This document shows, one piece after another, positions 10,041-20,258 of a stretch of 51,264 nt of DNA (positions are counted from its first letter, which is position 1; each line of letters opens with the position of its first letter). The stretch lies in the NCBI GenBank assembly GCA_009377435.1, contig WHUC01000003.1:1-51264 (forward strand). Direction: 5' to 3'. The position numbers and the translations under genes are program-made. This DNA comes from Acidimicrobiia bacterium (lineage in GTDB: Bacteria > Actinomycetota > Acidimicrobiia > Spongiisociales > ZC4RG35). Below the pieces are notes generated by a model that saw only the letters and a program-made list of their open reading frames with translations, did not search any database and was not told the origin of the DNA.

Positions 10041-10708
10041 TCTCCTTCTCCAACTCCACCGACCGTACCGAACGGTTGGAACGCCGGGTAGGGACCCACC
10101 GCCGAGGCTTCCTCGGCGACGGCCCAGTCGAAACTGCGACGGCCCCCGAAATGACGCTGCATCTCGTCGGTGTTGATCGTGGCGGGTCGCTCCTGTTGGA
10201 GCCAACGGACCAGCTCGCGGGCCTTCACGGGAGTCACCCCCTCGATCAACTCGTAGTTCACCTGCACCGCGGGGGCACCCCCACACGCCCCGATGCATTC
10301 GACATGCTCCACCGAGATGAGTCCCTCCTCGTCGGTCTCGCCGTGGGGCACACCTGACTCCAGTTCGATGGCCTCGAAAACGTCGTCACCGCCGGTCAAC
10401 ATGCACGAGATGGAGGTGCAGGCCGAGATGAGGTACTTCCCGGTGCGCTCCCGCTTGTACATCGTGTAGAACGACGCCACCGCCAACACCTGCGCCGGGG
10501 TGATCCCGACCAGCTCGGCCACCTGTTCCATTCCGCCGTTGGTGAGACGACCGTCTTCGGCCATGGCCAGATAGAGAAGGGGCATCACCGCCGAGCGCTT
10601 CTCGGGATACCTGGCCATGATCCGCCGGGCACGCTCCAGGCTCTCATCGGACCACTTCTTCCCGCTCTCGGCGGGACGGATCGTCAGAGTGATGGGCTCG
10701 CTACCCAT
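10037..10708 (-). CDS. nuoE: NADH-quinone oxidoreductase subunit E
   Basis: Thioredoxin-like 2Fe-2S protein with CTSISCMLTGG and CIGACGGAPAVQVN. Confidence 0.93.
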   Translation of the reverse strand: MGSEPITLTIRPAESGKKWSDESLERARRIMARYPEKRSAVMPLLYLAMAEDGRLTNGGMEQVAELVGITPAQVLAVASFYTMYKRERTGKYLISACTSISCMLTGGDDVFEAIELESGVPHGETDEEGLISVEHVECIGACGGAPAVQVNYELIEGVTPVKARELVRWLQQERPATINTDEMQRHFGGRRSFDWAVAEEASAVGPYPAFQPFGTVGGVGEGE

Positions 10709-10832
10709 TGTTCACCTCAGAGCTTCTCACAACGGATCGCAGGATAGGGATGACGTGGCGAAGGGGGAAACAGCACTCACCGTGACCCGTCGCCGGCCGG
10801 GATAGCCGTCGGCGAAGCCGTCGGTCCTCCAC

Positions 10833-10886
10833 CCGTTTGGCGCGAGATTCCAGGGCTTGGCCGCACGAATTGGGCGCGAGAACGGT
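10833..10886. repeat. Dispersed palindromic hairpin element, family 2 copy 1
   Basis: Reverse complement CGTTCTCGCGCCCAATTCGTGCGGCCAAGCCCTGGAATCTCGCGCC aligns along its length with 20187-20240. Confidence 0.6.
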
Positions 10887-10909
10887 CTGTGATGTGCCGG
10901 GGCCCGCGG

Positions 10910-13900
10910 TCAGTCCAACAGGTTCCGGAGCTGGCGCACGGCGACGAGGAGTGGGGAGACGTCGTCCTGGGGCGCCGAACTGAGACTGTGAACTACCCGG
11001 GCGACACGGTTGGTCACGTCTCCACGGGATTCGAGGAAATCGTGAACGGCGTCATGCATCGACGAGCCCGGCTCGGAGCGAGCCACGACCCGATCGGCCA
11101 GCTCGTATCTGAGGTTGATGAGTGCGTCCTCAATCGACTGACGCGCCCACCGGGCCCACCGGCCCGTGACCTCGAGTTTCCGTGCCATCCGGTTTAGTCG
11201 AGCCAGGCCAACCGCGGCGCCGAGGTGGAGGAAGACGTCGAAGACCTCGGTCACGGGGCGATCGTGTCGTTTGGCGACGGCGATGGCACCGGGAACGTGG
11301 AGCAGGACAGGGCTGATCACATGACGTCTCGCCACCGACTCATCGAACCCCTCGTCGACGAGGGCGTCCACCCTCTCGACCAGACCTGCCCTCCACCTCT
11401 CTGTGCCGAGACCGTCGATTGCATCCTCGATCTCCCGGAACAGCTTCACGTCGGCAACGGACTCGGAGAGCGATACCTCGGGTGACTGCGTTAGATACCA
11501 CCGGGTCACCGAGGCCACCAGGAGATCCGCCTCGTCCATCAGCTCGATCCACCGGGTTGTGTCCATCTTCCCGAAGAGGGCCTCCAGCCGGTCCCAATAA
11601 CGGGTGGCATCGACCACCTCGCGGGCGATTCGCTCGCTTCGGACGATCTCGGGGATGGTGGCACCCGTCCGTGCGCCGAGCTGGCTGACGAAGGTCATAC
11701 CCAGGTCGTTGACCACCTTGTTGGCGAGAATCGTGGCGGCCAGTTCCCGACGGAGCGGGAATTTTTCCACATGGTCCCCGAAACGCTCCACGACCACCGA
11801 GGGGAAGTAGTCACGAAGATCATTGAGGAAATAGGGATCGTCGGGGAGGTCGGAGGTCACAAGGGCGTCGTACACGCTTCGTTTGGCGTCGACAAGGAGA
11901 ACCGAGAGTTCGGGTCGGGTCATCCGCTTTCCCGCCGCCGAACGCTCCGACATCTCCTCGGTGTCGGGAAGACCGTCCAGCCGGCGATCGACAATGCCCT
12001 CCTCTTCGAGTTCGACCATCAAATCCTCCAGCGCCTCCACCTGCGCTCTCGCTCCCAGCTCTTCCTGGGAGAGCATCTGGGCCTGGAGATAGTTGTCGTA
12101 GAGGATCTTCTCGACGACCTCGTCGACCACCTCGCCGATGACGGCGTTGCGCTCCGGCCGGTCGAGGTCACCTGCCTCCTCGGCCCGGCCCAGGAGGATC
12201 TTGAGGTTCACCTCCCGGTCGGAGGCATCGACGCCACCGGAATTGTCGATGAAATCGGTATTGATCCTTCCCCCCGCCTGGGCGTACTCGATCCGACCGT
12301 GTTGGGTGAGCCCGAGGTTGCCACCCTCGACCAGAACCCGGGTGCGGAGATCCGAGCCATTCACACGGACCGAGTCGTTGGTCCGGTCCTCGGCGTCGGC
12401 GTGGCTCTCGTGGGAGGCCTTGACATAGGTGCCGATCCCACCATTCCACAGGAGGTCGACGGGTGCCTTCAGGATCACCGCGATCAGCTGGTCCGGGGTA
12501 AAGGTCGATTGATCGGTGCCAAGGGCAGTCTGGGCCTCCGGCGAGATCTCGACCCGCTTCGCACTGCGATCGAAGACGCCACCACCCGTCGAGATGAGAT
12601 CGCTGCCGTAGTCGGCCCAGGTCGACCCGGCGAGATGGAACAGACGCTTCCGTTCCTCGAAGGAACTGGCGGCGTCGGGGTTGGGATCGATGAAGACATG
12701 CATGTGGTTGAACGCGGCGATGAGTCTGATCCGGTCGGAACAGAGCATCCCGTTCCCAAAGACATCACCGCCCATGTCACCGATACCGACCGCGGTGAAT
12801 TCGTCTGTGGCCGGGTCGACACCCATCTCCATGAAATGGCGCTTCAACGACTCCCATGCACCCCGGGCCGTAATCCCGAGGGCCTTGTGGTCGTATCCGG
12901 TCGACCCACCCGATGCGAAGGCGTCTCCCAGCCAGAAGCCTCTGGAGACGGCTATCTCGTTGGCAACGTCGCTGAATCTGGCGGTGCCCTTGTCGGCGGC
13001 CACCACCAGATAGGGGTCTTCGCCGTCATGGATGACGACATCGGAGGGATGGACGACGTCATCACCGACACGATTGTCGGTTACGTCGAGGAGTGCGGCG
13101 ATGTACGCCCTGTATTGGCTTTCGATCACCTCGGCGCGTTCCGCCCGGTCCTGGGGAAGTCGGTTGATGACAAACCCGCCCTTGGCCCCGGTGGGGACGA
13201 TAACGGCGTTCTTGGTGATCTGTGCCTTCATCAGTCCGAGGACCTCGCTGCGGTAGTCCTCCTGCCGGTCGGAATGACGCAGACCGCCCCGGGCGACCGG
13301 GCCCCCTCTGAGGTGGATGCCCTCGAGGTTGCGTCCGATCACGAAGATCTCCGCCAGCGGTCGGGGCGCCGGTGCGTCGGGCACATCAGCGGAGCGGAAC
13401 TTGAAGCTGAGGACCTCGCGATCCTTCTGGTAGTAGTTGGTGCGGAGGGTGGCGTCGATCAGTGCCAGCATGCTGCGAAGGATGCGGTCGTGGTCGAGCT
13501 TCTTGACCTCGTCGAGGGCCACCGTTATCCGTTTGCGGATCATCTCCTCGTCGAGGTCGGAGTGGGGTTCGAAGCGCGCCCGGAACAACTCGATCAGATC
13601 GGCGGCTATCTCCGGATAGGTGATGAGAGTCTCGTTGGTGTACGAGACCGTGAACACGGGGGCGACCCTCTTCCAGTAGGTTCGGTATGCCTGGAGCAGG
13701 GCCACGTGGCTGTGGTCGAGCCCGGCGGTGACGACGAGTCGTTGCAGGGGGTCGCTGGATATCTCGCCGTTCCACACCGAAGCCAGGGTGTCGCGGATCC
13801 GTTCACCCGACTCCTCGATTTCGAGTGGCTCACCGCAGAACCTGACACCAAAATCGTGGATGAAGGCGGGTTGGTCACCCTTGAGACGGGTGGGAACCTC

Positions 13901-15673
13901 CTCGATAACCTCGAGACCGAGGTTCTCCAAGGCGGGCATCAGGTCGGAGAGGGCGCTCCTACCGCCCTTGCGATAGAGGGCGATACGGGTGAGAGGGTCC
14001 TCCTCGCTGCTGTCGGATTGGACTCCGACCCGGAAGGTGTCCTCGGAGTGCATCAGCTTGTCGAGAGACACGATGTCGCCGGTGACGACCTGGAGCGGGG
14101 TTTGCGAGGCGTAGTAACCGGGGAAGCGCTCGCTCCACTCGTTGGCAATCCGATTCGCCTCCAGAGTCCCCATGTCCGACTCGAGCGCATCCACCAGACG
14201 GTCGCGCCATGGTCTCGCCAGGGCGATGACGTCGCGCTCCAGGGAATCCTGGTCCACCTCGGGCACGACATCGTCCTCTATCCACACCGTGAAATGGATC
14301 TGGGCCGACTCCCCCTCACCGAGGGCGAGGTGGTAGTCGACGGGCCCTCCCCCGAAGCGCTCGGTGATCATGCCCTGGATCTGTTTCCGGAGGGTGGCGT
14401 TGAACCGATCACGGGGCATGCTCACCAGGATCGAGATGCTCCGCTTGAGTAGGTCCCGACGCACAAAGACCTTGACCTGTTGGCGCTCTTCCAATGTGAG
14501 GAGCCCCAACAGTTCGGCACGCAACGCTTCGGTGGGTGCCGCGAAGAGATCGTGTTTGCTGAACCCCTCGAAGATCTGGATGACGGCCTTGTGGTCGTGG
14601 GATCCCTCGATGAGGTCCTCGGCGACGAGGATCTGAGCGAGTTTTCGGCGCAATACGGGTGTCTTCGAGGCCGGCTCCATGTAGGCCCGCGAGGTGTACA
14701 ACCCGAGCATCCGGGCCTCACCGACCGTCCGGCCATCGCCATCGAGTAGACGGACCCCCACATAATCCATCCGGGATCGCCGGTGCACCGTCGACAGGGA
14801 ATTGGTCTTGGTGATGACGATCAGGTCTCCCCCTTCGAAGCGGGCGGCGAGTTCCTGGGGAAGATCGGAGAGGAGGACCGGCCGGGCCATCCGGGAGCCC
14901 TTGTCGTCGCGCAGGATCCCCAGCCCCGACCCGGGGACCACCGATACCGCCCGTCCCCCGGGGGTGTCCTGGATCTGATACTCGCGGAACCCGAGGAACA
15001 CGAAGTTGTCGTCGCGGAGCCAGTTGAGGAAGTCGATAGCCTCCCCGACGTCGGCCTCGGAATGATGGGCGCCGGCGATCCTCGCCAGGTCGATCATCCG
15101 GTCGATCCTCCCCGCCATGGCATGGAAGTCATCGACGGTGGCCCGGACGTCGTGGAGGATGTCGAACACCTTCTGCTCGAGGGATTCCTTCTCCGCTGCG
15201 GTGAGGAATCGGTCGAGCACGTAATGCTGGATGGACTCACGGTGTGTGGTCTGACGGGCGGAACGGACCTTGACCAGTTCCCCGTCGGTTCGCTCGATCC
15301 CCACGACGGGATGGACCAGCTTCACCACCTCGAGGTCACGCGCCTGGATCTCGTTGATCACCGAATCGAGCGAGAAAGGTGAGTCGGGTAGGGCGATCTC
15401 GATGACCGTGCCCGTCGACTCGTAACCGTGGGAGGCCGTGGTCGGGTCGAAAACCCTGACCATCACCTCGTACGGCCGCTGTTGGATAAAGTCGAAGATG
15501 GACTCCACCTCGGCGGCGGCATCGGGCGCGGGACCGATGGAATCGGCGGGGACCCGGCGGCAGTAGACCCGGGCGAAATCGAGTAGTGATTCGTTGCCCG
15601 GATTCGCTTCGGAGAGTCGGGCAACTATCTGATCGATGAGGTCGGGAGCTTCGGTCGTCGGTTCTGTTGCCAC
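10910..15673 (-). CDS. gdh: NAD-specific glutamate dehydrogenase, large type (~1587 aa)
   Basis: GGPVARGGLRHSDRQEDYRSEVLGLMKAQITKNAVIVPTGAKGGF, GIGDMGGDVFGNGML; start trimmed to GTG (VATEPTTEAPDLIDQIV). Confidence 0.93.
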   Translation of the reverse strand: MATEPTTEAPDLIDQIVARLSEANPGNESLLDFARVYCRRVPADSIGPAPDAAAEVESIFDFIQQRPYEVMVRVFDPTTASHGYESTGTVIEIALPDSPFSLDSVINEIQARDLEVVKLVHPVVGIERTDGELVKVRSARQTTHRESIQHYVLDRFLTAAEKESLEQKVFDILHDVRATVDDFHAMAGRIDRMIDLARIAGAHHSEADVGEAIDFLNWLRDDNFVFLGFREYQIQDTPGGRAVSVVPGSGLGILRDDKGSRMARPVLLSDLPQELAARFEGGDLIVITKTNSLSTVHRRSRMDYVGVRLLDGDGRTVGEARMLGLYTSRAYMEPASKTPVLRRKLAQILVAEDLIEGSHDHKAVIQIFEGFSKHDLFAAPTEALRAELLGLLTLEERQQVKVFVRRDLLKRSISILVSMPRDRFNATLRKQIQGMITERFGGGPVDYHLALGEGESAQIHFTVWIEDDVVPEVDQDSLERDVIALARPWRDRLVDALESDMGTLEANRIANEWSERFPGYYASQTPLQVVTGDIVSLDKLMHSEDTFRVGVQSDSSEEDPLTRIALYRKGGRSALSDLMPALENLGLEVIEEVPTRLKGDQPAFIHDFGVRFCGEPLEIEESGERIRDTLASVWNGEISSDPLQRLVVTAGLDHSHVALLQAYRTYWKRVAPVFTVSYTNETLITYPEIAADLIELFRARFEPHSDLDEEMIRKRITVALDEVKKLDHDRILRSMLALIDATLRTNYYQKDREVLSFKFRSADVPDAPAPRPLAEIFVIGRNLEGIHLRGGPVARGGLRHSDRQEDYRSEVLGLMKAQITKNAVIVPTGAKGGFVINRLPQDRAERAEVIESQYRAYIAALLDVTDNRVGDDVVHPSDVVIHDGEDPYLVVAADKGTARFSDVANEIAVSRGFWLGDAFASGGSTGYDHKALGITARGAWESLKRHFMEMGVDPATDEFTAVGIGDMGGDVFGNGMLCSDRIRLIAAFNHMHVFIDPNPDAASSFEERKRLFHLAGSTWADYGSDLISTGGGVFDRSAKRVEISPEAQTALGTDQSTFTPDQLIAVILKAPVDLLWNGGIGTYVKASHESHADAEDRTNDSVRVNGSDLRTRVLVEGGNLGLTQHGRIEYAQAGGRINTDFIDNSGGVDASDREVNLKILLGRAEEAGDLDRPERNAVIGEVVDEVVEKILYDNYLQAQMLSQEELGARAQVEALEDLMVELEEEGIVDRRLDGLPDTEEMSERSAAGKRMTRPELSVLLVDAKRSVYDALVTSDLPDDPYFLNDLRDYFPSVVVERFGDHVEKFPLRRELAATILANKVVNDLGMTFVSQLGARTGATIPEIVRSERIAREVVDATRYWDRLEALFGKMDTTRWIELMDEADLLVASVTRWYLTQSPEVSLSESVADVKLFREIEDAIDGLGTERWRAGLVERVDALVDEGFDESVARRHVISPVLLHVPGAIAVAKRHDRPVTEVFDVFLHLGAAVGLARLNRMARKLEVTGRWARWARQSIEDALINLRYELADRVVARSEPGSSMHDAVHDFLESRGDVTNRVARVVHSLSSAPQDDVSPLLVAVRQLRNLLD

Positions 15674-15791
15674 GTCCACGAATCGTAACCAATCCCCCCG
15701 CGTCGATCTACTCGGTTCCACCCCAGACGAGTGTGCAACAAGACCTAACGAGGACGACCCACAACACACTCGACCCGGGACGGCCCTACCG

Positions 15792-17192
15792 CTAGCGGTC
15801 GACGTCACCCATGATGGGATCGAGGGAGGCGATGGTGGCGACCGTGTCGGCAACGAGGGAGTCGGCCATCATGATGGGCAGGCCTTGAATGTTGTAGAAC
15901 GACGGGGCGCGGGTGTGCATCCGCCAGGGTTTCCCACCCCCGGTCGAGACCAGATAGCAGCCGAGCTCACCCCGGGGTGACTCGACCGCCGCATAGGTCT
16001 CACCCTCGGGCACCCGGAACCCCTCGGTGAAGAGTTTGAAGTGGTGGATCAGGGCCTCCATCGACTCATTGATGCGGCCCCGTGGCGGAGGGGCAACCTT
16101 GCGGTCACCGGTCATGTAATCGCCCTTGGGCATGGTGTCGGTGACCTGTTTGACGATATTCATGGACTGGTAGATCTCGTCGACACGGATCCGGTAGCGA
16201 TCGTATACGTCACCGTTCTCGCCGGTGATCACATCGAACTCGTACTGTTCGATGCCGGAATACGGGTTCGACTTGCGGAGATCCCACTCCAGGCCCGTTG
16301 CCCGCAGCGTCGGACCCGTCAGCCCGTAGGCGAGGGCCTCCTCGGTGGTCACCACACCGACATTCTGCGTCCGTTCCACCCAGATGGGGTTCTTCTCGAG
16401 AATGGCGTCGTACTGGTCGAGACGACGGGGAAGGGTGTCGAGGATCTCGGTAACGTCGGCCCGCCATCCGGGGGGCAGATCGGCGGCGACGCCACCGGGA
16501 CGGATGTAGTTGTGGTTCATCCGGAGGCCGGTTGCCTTCTCGAAGAAGTCGAGGATCTGTTCGCGGTCACGGAACCCGTACAACATCATCGATATGGCGC
16601 CGACATCCATGGCGTTGGTGGCGAGGGCGACAAGATGCGAACTGATCCGATTGAGTTCGGTCATCAGGATCCGGATCGCCTGGGCCCGTGGTGGGATGTC
16701 GGTTCCGAGAAGCCTCTCCACCGCCAAGGAGTAACACAGTTCGTTGTGGAAGGGAGCGAGGTAGTCCATCCGGGTGACGTTGGTGCCACCCTGCATGAAC
16801 ATCAGATCCTCGGCGGTCTTCTCCATGCCTGTGTGGAGATAGCCGATGATGGGCTTGGTGCGGCGGATGATCTCACCCTCGAGCTCGATCTGGAGACGGA
16901 GGACACCGTGGGTCGACGGGTGTTGGGGGCCCATGTTGACGATCATCCTCTCGTCGTCGCCCTGGGGCTGCTCCTCGATGAAGTAGTCGTCGTCGACGAC
17001 CGAGCCCAGTTGTTCGGCGAGCTCACGCTCGGTGTCGTCGGGTTGGAACTCCTGGGACGCCTCGTCGGTGTAGTCCGGTTCCTCGGTTCCGGTCAGCCAG
17101 ACATCCACGGTGCGACGCCGCGGCCGCTCCCCGGTCTGTGCGGCCGCTTCCCCGGTGAGAGCCGTCTGGTCGGGTTCGTTGGTCCGGGTCAC
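15792..17192 (-). CDS. nuoD: NADH-quinone oxidoreductase subunit D
   Basis: MGPQHPSTHGVLRL...GYLHTGMEK; ~85-aa acidic N-terminal extension if the annotated start is right. Confidence 0.95.
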   Translation of the reverse strand: MTRTNEPDQTALTGEAAAQTGERPRRRTVDVWLTGTEEPDYTDEASQEFQPDDTERELAEQLGSVVDDDYFIEEQPQGDDERMIVNMGPQHPSTHGVLRLQIELEGEIIRRTKPIIGYLHTGMEKTAEDLMFMQGGTNVTRMDYLAPFHNELCYSLAVERLLGTDIPPRAQAIRILMTELNRISSHLVALATNAMDVGAISMMLYGFRDREQILDFFEKATGLRMNHNYIRPGGVAADLPPGWRADVTEILDTLPRRLDQYDAILEKNPIWVERTQNVGVVTTEEALAYGLTGPTLRATGLEWDLRKSNPYSGIEQYEFDVITGENGDVYDRYRIRVDEIYQSMNIVKQVTDTMPKGDYMTGDRKVAPPPRGRINESMEALIHHFKLFTEGFRVPEGETYAAVESPRGELGCYLVSTGGGKPWRMHTRAPSFYNIQGLPIMMADSLVADTVATIASLDPIMGDVDR

Positions 17193-17194
17193 GC

Positions 17195-17824
17195 TCAGAT
17201 CACCTCGTGCGAGCCCTTGAACTGAACGGGGACGCCACCCACGTCGAAGTCCTTGCGGAGGGGATATCCGGTCCAGTCGTCGGGCATGAGGATTCGGGTG
17301 AGGTCGGGGTGGTCCTCGAAGATGATCCCGAACATGTCGTACACCTCGCGCTCGGGGAAGTTCGCCCCCGGGTACACCGGCACCAGTGAGGGCACCGTGA
17401 GGTCGTCACGGGGGACACCGGCGATGATCCGCACCCGTTGGTTTCGGGACACGCTGAGAAGCGAAACGACGACGTCGTAGCGGACCCGACGCTCCCGGAA
17501 CCAGTCGACGGCCGTGATGTCGGCGCACACTTCGAAACCGGCCTCCCTGGCCGCCTCGGCCACCGTCCGCAGCGAGTCCTTGGGTAGCCGGATAACCGTC
17601 TGGCCAACCGAGTCCTCGATCGAGGCGCCCTCGATGCCCTCGATGAGGGACACCAGGCCGGGATCGACCGTGGGTTCGTCACCGTCCCGATCGGCCGATC
17701 CCACCCCGCCGTTGGTCTCGCGGTCGAACTCGATGCCCTCCTCGGCGTTGTCCCCGGTCTCGGCGGGTGTGCGCGGGGCGTCGACCATGTCCTTGCCGAC
17801 CCGGTCGGATCCGTCGACACTCAC
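17195..17824 (-). CDS. nuoC: NADH-quinone oxidoreductase subunit C
   Basis: [42 protein letters not shown]; start trimmed to GTG at 17824 overlapping nuoB stop. Confidence 0.93.
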   Translation of the reverse strand: MSVDGSDRVGKDMVDAPRTPAETGDNAEEGIEFDRETNGGVGSADRDGDEPTVDPGLVSLIEGIEGASIEDSVGQTVIRLPKDSLRTVAEAAREAGFEVCADITAVDWFRERRVRYDVVVSLLSVSRNQRVRIIAGVPRDDLTVPSLVPVYPGANFPEREVYDMFGIIFEDHPDLTRILMPDDWTGYPLRKDFDVGGVPVQFKGSHEVI

Positions 17825-18291
17825 GATGCGATCTCGCCGCTCATGATCTTGTCGTGGAGGGTGAGGATCCCGTGCATCAGGGACGTCGGGCCCGGTGGGC
17901 ACCCGGGAACGTAGATGTCGACGGGTACCACCTGATCGACACCCTGGACGAGGGCATAGTTGTTGAACATGCCACCGGTCGAGGCGCACGCTCCCATCGA
18001 GACGACCCATTTCGGTTCGGGCATCTGGTCGTATACCTGGCGGAGCACCGGGGCCATCTTCTGGCTGACCCGTCCGGCGACGATCATCAAATCGGCCTGG
18101 CGGGGTGATGCCCGGAAGACCTCCATGCCGAAGCGTGCCGAGTCGTAATGGGCGGTGCCCATCGCCATCATCTCGATGGCACAGCAGGCCAAACCGAAGG
18201 TCATAGGGAACATCGACCTGGTGCGGGCCCACGACGCCAGCTTGTCGATTCTGGCGGTGAGGAAACCGGGGGGGTTGGTGGGGTGGGGCAC
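17821..18291 (-). CDS. nuoB: NADH-quinone oxidoreductase subunit B
   Basis: [19 protein letters not shown]...[22 protein letters not shown]...[11 protein letters not shown]; start approximate. Confidence 0.93.
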   Translation of the reverse strand: MPHPTNPPGFLTARIDKLASWARTRSMFPMTFGLACCAIEMMAMGTAHYDSARFGMEVFRASPRQADLMIVAGRVSQKMAPVLRQVYDQMPEPKWVVSMGACASTGGMFNNYALVQGVDQVVPVDIYVPGCPPGPTSLMHGILTLHDKIMSGEIAS

Positions 18292-18293
18292 TA

Positions 18294-18308
18294 GGAGGCT
18301 GGTGTGGA
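18294..18308. repeat. Solo family-1 arm
   Basis: GGAGGCTGGTGTGGA identical to 4673-4687, in the nuoA/nuoB gap. Confidence 0.4.
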
Positions 18309-18331
18309 GCAAAGGATGGGGGTGGCGTCGG

Positions 18332-18745
18332 TCATGCCGCCTCCTCGATGCGGAAATGCTCCCGGGCATAACGAGACCGGGTCTTGACATTCCAGTCGAG
18401 GGCACCCCGCTTCCACACATACACCAGGGTTTCGAGCACGAACAGGGTGAAGATGCCGGCGGCGGCGATCCCGTACCAGGCCAGCTCGTTGAAGATCGAC
18501 GCCCAGGCGAAGAGGAACACGATCTCGACATCGAAGATGACGAACAACATGGCCACGAGGTAAAACTTGACCGGGAAGCGCTGGGTGGGCTCGACCTCGG
18601 AGGTGATCCCACATTCGTAGGGGGCGAGCTTCTCGGGGGTGGGGTTGCTGGGTCTGGCGAAACGGGACGCCACCAGGGAGACGGCCACAAAACCGGCCGC
18701 GAGGACCAACATCACCACAAATGGCAGATAGTCGACAAGAGCCAT
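18332..18745 (-). CDS. nuoA: NADH-quinone oxidoreductase subunit A
   Basis: 137 aa, [44 protein letters not shown]. Confidence 0.95.
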   Translation of the reverse strand: MALVDYLPFVVMLVLAAGFVAVSLVASRFARPSNPTPEKLAPYECGITSEVEPTQRFPVKFYLVAMLFVIFDVEIVFLFAWASIFNELAWYGIAAAGIFTLFVLETLVYVWKRGALDWNVKTRSRYAREHFRIEEAA

Positions 18746-18782
18746 GCCCGGAGAATAGGAGGTCCCGGCTTAACCCGGAAAC

Positions 18783-18885
18783 GTGCGAGCCGGCGTCTGT
18801 TTCTCCGGGCTTCCCGACCGACCGACGAATGGGCAGACCCGTGACCCAGATCATCGCGACGGAGTCCGGAGAAAGCTCGCACACA
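18783..18885. repeat. Palindromic element, family 3 copy A
   Basis: GTGCGAGC-(10 nt)-TTCTCCGG...CCGGAGAAAGCTCGCAC inverted repeat; homologous to 35279-35378. Confidence 0.7.
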
Positions 18886-18887
18886 AA

Positions 18888-20129
18888 TCAACGGGTGGGC
18901 AGAAGCCGTACCGTTCCGGCCAGGGTTTGGTAGATGTACTCCCCGAGGTGTTTGTCATCCTCGTCGAGGAGGTTGGCCATCACCTTGAGGGTCCATTCCA
19001 TGAGGGTCCGGTTGCGGAGACCGGTGTGGGCGAGTGACCGCATCACCGCGGGGTTGCCGATCAGCTTGACGAAAATACGGGCCGTCCTGTAGTAGAGCCC
19101 GTACTCGTCGTCGAGTATCACCGGGTAGCGACGCAACAGGGTGGGGTCATCGGCCCCGATGGCATCCGATACCAGCCCGGCGGCGATGCGCCCCGTCTCG
19201 TAGGCGTAGGCGATACCCTCACCGTTCCACGGGTTGATGGCACCGACGGCATCACCGATCACCAGCCAGTTGGCACCCACCTGTGGGCCCTTGGAGAAGG
19301 ACATGGTGAGCTTTCCTCCCTTGGCGTCCGAGGTGGCCTTCTCCGCCGAGATTCCCCAGTAGTCGGGGGCGGCCTCGACATAGTTCTCCATCATCACGGT
19401 GGTGTTGACGTGTTTCCACCGCTTGAAGGTGGACAGCAGCCCGACCCCGACGTTTATCTCGCCATCACCGAGCGGGAAGACCCACCCGTAGCCGGGCATG
19501 GACGCCCCCGAGGAGTCCCGGATGTCCAGCTGGCTCTCCAGGAAGGGATCGGCCGACCGCGGCGAACTGAAGTAGCCCCGGGCGGCGAGACCCATGGGGA
19601 AGTCCTTGCGACGGGTCGTGCCCAACCCACGGCCAAAGCGGTCGAGGGAACCATCGGCGATGATCACATAGGCGGGATCGACCCGTTGCACCCCGGCGGC
19701 ACCACGTAATTCCACCGCCGTCAGCATCCCGTTCTCGACGATCGGATGGGCCTCGGTCCCCGACCGGACGGTGACGCCCTCCTTCTCGGCGAGTGCCGCC
19801 ACCTGCAGGTCGAGGTCCTTGCGTCGGATGACACCTCCCCAGTTGGGGAACCGGGAGTGCTCCGGCCACTCCATCTCCAACATGACGTCGTCACCGGCGT
19901 AGGAGCGGAGTCCGGTTATGCGGTGGAATTGGGGGACCTCGAAGTCGAACCCCATGTCCTCGAGTTGAAGGATCGCCCGCGGGGTGAGACCGTCCCCACA
20001 GGTCTTCTCCCGGGGGAACTCCTTTTTCTCGACGAGTGTGACCGGATGTCCAGAGCGTGCCAGCCAGTATGCGGCCGCCGATCCGGCTGGCCCGCCCCCG
20101 ACCACGAGAACCTCATGAGATGACATCAC
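18888..20129 (-). CDS. Geranylgeranyl reductase-family FAD-dependent oxidoreductase
   Basis: VLVVGGGPAGSAAAYWLARSGHPVTLVEKKEFPREKTCGDGLTPRA; GDAVGAINPWNGEGIAYAYETGRIAA. Confidence 0.88.
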   Translation of the reverse strand: MMSSHEVLVVGGGPAGSAAAYWLARSGHPVTLVEKKEFPREKTCGDGLTPRAILQLEDMGFDFEVPQFHRITGLRSYAGDDVMLEMEWPEHSRFPNWGGVIRRKDLDLQVAALAEKEGVTVRSGTEAHPIVENGMLTAVELRGAAGVQRVDPAYVIIADGSLDRFGRGLGTTRRKDFPMGLAARGYFSSPRSADPFLESQLDIRDSSGASMPGYGWVFPLGDGEINVGVGLLSTFKRWKHVNTTVMMENYVEAAPDYWGISAEKATSDAKGGKLTMSFSKGPQVGANWLVIGDAVGAINPWNGEGIAYAYETGRIAAGLVSDAIGADDPTLLRRYPVILDDEYGLYYRTARIFVKLIGNPAVMRSLAHTGLRNRTLMEWTLKVMANLLDEDDKHLGEYIYQTLAGTVRLLPTR

Positions 20130-20186
20130 GACAAGAGTACGAGAGGAGGGCCCAGTGCGGGAATCGGAGGGGCGGGTGGCTTCGGG

Positions 20187-20240
20187 ACGTTCTGGCGCGC
20201 AATTCCTGCGGCATGGCGCGGGAATAGCGCGCGAGAACGG
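20187..20240. repeat. Dispersed palindromic hairpin element, family 2 copy 2
   Basis: ACGTTCTGGCGCGCAATTCCTGCGGCATGGCGCGGGAATAGCGCGCGAGAACGG; arms GCGCGCAATTCCTGC/GCGGGAATAGCGCGC. Confidence 0.65.
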
Positions 20241-20258
20241 AAATCAGGCCGAAGAACC

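Noticed and set aside
11771-14452. 893-aa plus-strand ORF
   Set aside because: Mirror ORF antisense to the glutamate dehydrogenase; low-complexity G/E/V/D composition typical of high-GC antisense frames
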